Below, piece by piece: positions 6,444 through 7,047 of a stretch of 7,047 bases of DNA. Every line of letters starts with the position of its first letter. The first letter of the stretch is position 1. A model generated the notes under the pieces. The model made no database searches. It was not told where the DNA came from and worked only from the letters and a program-made list of their open reading frames with translations. Location: NCBI GenBank assembly GCA_051646285.1, contig JBOFCU010000155.1, positions 1 through 7,047 on the forward strand, written 5' to 3'. The translations under genes and the position numbers were made by a program. The DNA is from Terrirubrum sp051646285. GTDB lineage: Bacteria; Pseudomonadota; Alphaproteobacteria; Rhizobiales; Beijerinckiaceae.

Positions 6444-7047
6444 TGGCTGGCATGATTCTGTCTGTTGGCTATCATGCGGTTGAGCCGGGGCATCTTGCAG
6501 CGGTGGTCACATCGCTGGAGATGCGCGCACCTCCGGAGCGGCGGCCCGATCCGGCCGGCAGTGAGCGCTATTCATTTGCGCCCATGCGCCATCGCACCAT
6601 TGCGCATTATCGTGAATTGTTTCGGGCCGTGGGATCTGATTTTTTGTGGACATCACGGCTGATGATGGCTGACGCTGCGTTGCAGGTCATCCTTGATGAT
6701 GCCGCTGTGGATATTTTTGAACTGCGGGCACCCAATGGCGGGCGTGGCATTCTTGAACTGGATTTTCGCGAGGCGGGTATTTGCGAGCTGGCTTTTCTCG
6801 GTGTGACCCCCAATCTTGTCGGATCGGGGGCCGGGCGCATGCTGATGAATCGCGCCATCGCGCTGGCTTTCGCCAGGCCAGTTGAAAAATTCTGGCTGCA
6901 TACCTGCACGCTGGATCATCCCGGCGCGATTGCATTTTATGAACGCTCCGGCTTTACAGCCTTTGCCCGGCAAGTCGAAATCCTGCCGGATCCTCGCCTG
7001 AGCGGGTTTTTGCCGCGCACGGCGGCGCCGCATGTGCCAGTGATCGA
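6443..7047 (+). CDS. GNAT-family N-acetyltransferase, 3' end outside window
   Basis: A frame open to the window edge encodes 201 residues. Its ATG (6443-6445) shares one base with the flhA stop (TAATG), which suggests translational coupling. Residues 115-137 fit GNAT motif A: a strand (ELAFLGV), then NLVGSGAGRML, whose loop (126-131) matches the Q/R-x-x-G-x-G/A acetyl-CoA site except at its first residue. The segment HPGAIAFYERSGF (159-171) is a typical motif B. The preceding strand KFWLHTCTLD and the central strand GRGILELDFRE complete the fold. The roughly 75-residue N-terminal part (VVTSLEMRAPP, then YRELFRAVGSDFLW) resembles a family of uncharacterised alphaproteobacterial GNATs, and the tail PHVPVI may be near the natural C-terminus. 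The substrate is unknown and a link to flagella rests on position only. An alternative ATG at 6452 would remove three residues, and neither start has a strong Shine-Dalgarno. Confidence 0.85.
   Translation, partial: MAGMILSVGYHAVEPGHLAAVVTSLEMRAPPERRPDPAGSERYSFAPMRHRTIAHYRELFRAVGSDFLWTSRLMMADAALQVILDDAAVDIFELRAPNGGRGILELDFREAGICELAFLGVTPNLVGSGAGRMLMNRAIALAFARPVEKFWLHTCTLDHPGAIAFYERSGFTAFARQVEILPDPRLSGFLPRTAAPHVPVI

Overview
The window is a co-directional stretch of a flagellar gene cluster from an alphaproteobacterium. All genes lie on the + strand, in the order fliF (3' part only), fliG, fliH, fliN, flbD, flhA, and then a GNAT-type acetyltransferase gene that runs off the right edge. The assignment to Alphaproteobacteria rests on three points. 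The order fliF-fliG-fliH(flbE)-fliN-flbD is the one known from Caulobacter and relatives. The FlbD protein closely resembles the Caulobacter flagellar transcription activator. FliG and FliH show features I associate with that class: EYPQ instead of EHPQ in FliG, and a short FliH with an N-terminal FEQDFG segment. The DNA is moderately GC-rich by eye with fairly even codon use, so nothing in the flagellar part suggests recent transfer. I cannot name a genus.

Layout: 2-871 encodes the C-terminal 289 residues of the MS-ring protein FliF, including its second membrane helix and the FliG-binding tail. 881-1897 is FliG (rotor/switch), 1911-2543 is FliH (ATPase regulator of the export apparatus), 2546-2896 is FliN (C-ring, SpoA domain) and 2913-4274 is FlbD (sigma54-dependent activator with a degenerate receiver). 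4305-6443 is FlhA (export gate) and 6443-7047 is the partial acetyltransferase. Gaps between genes are 2 to 30 nt, and the flhA stop and the next start share a base (TAATG). The block therefore reads as a single transcript with no internal promoter or terminator that I can support. No stretch above 300 nt lacks a gene, and I see no RNA gene, mobile element or CRISPR array.

Together the genes build the base of the flagellum. FliF forms the membrane ring and FliG docks on its cytoplasmic tail. FliN completes the switch complex and helps dock FliH with its export cargo. FlhA is the export gate. FlbD couples early (class II) assembly to later sigma54-dependent flagellar genes. The region is largely conventional. 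The points most worth a second look are the acetyltransferase gene coupled to flhA, where fliR/flhB might be expected, and the receiver domain of FlbD, which has lost most of the phosphorylation chemistry.
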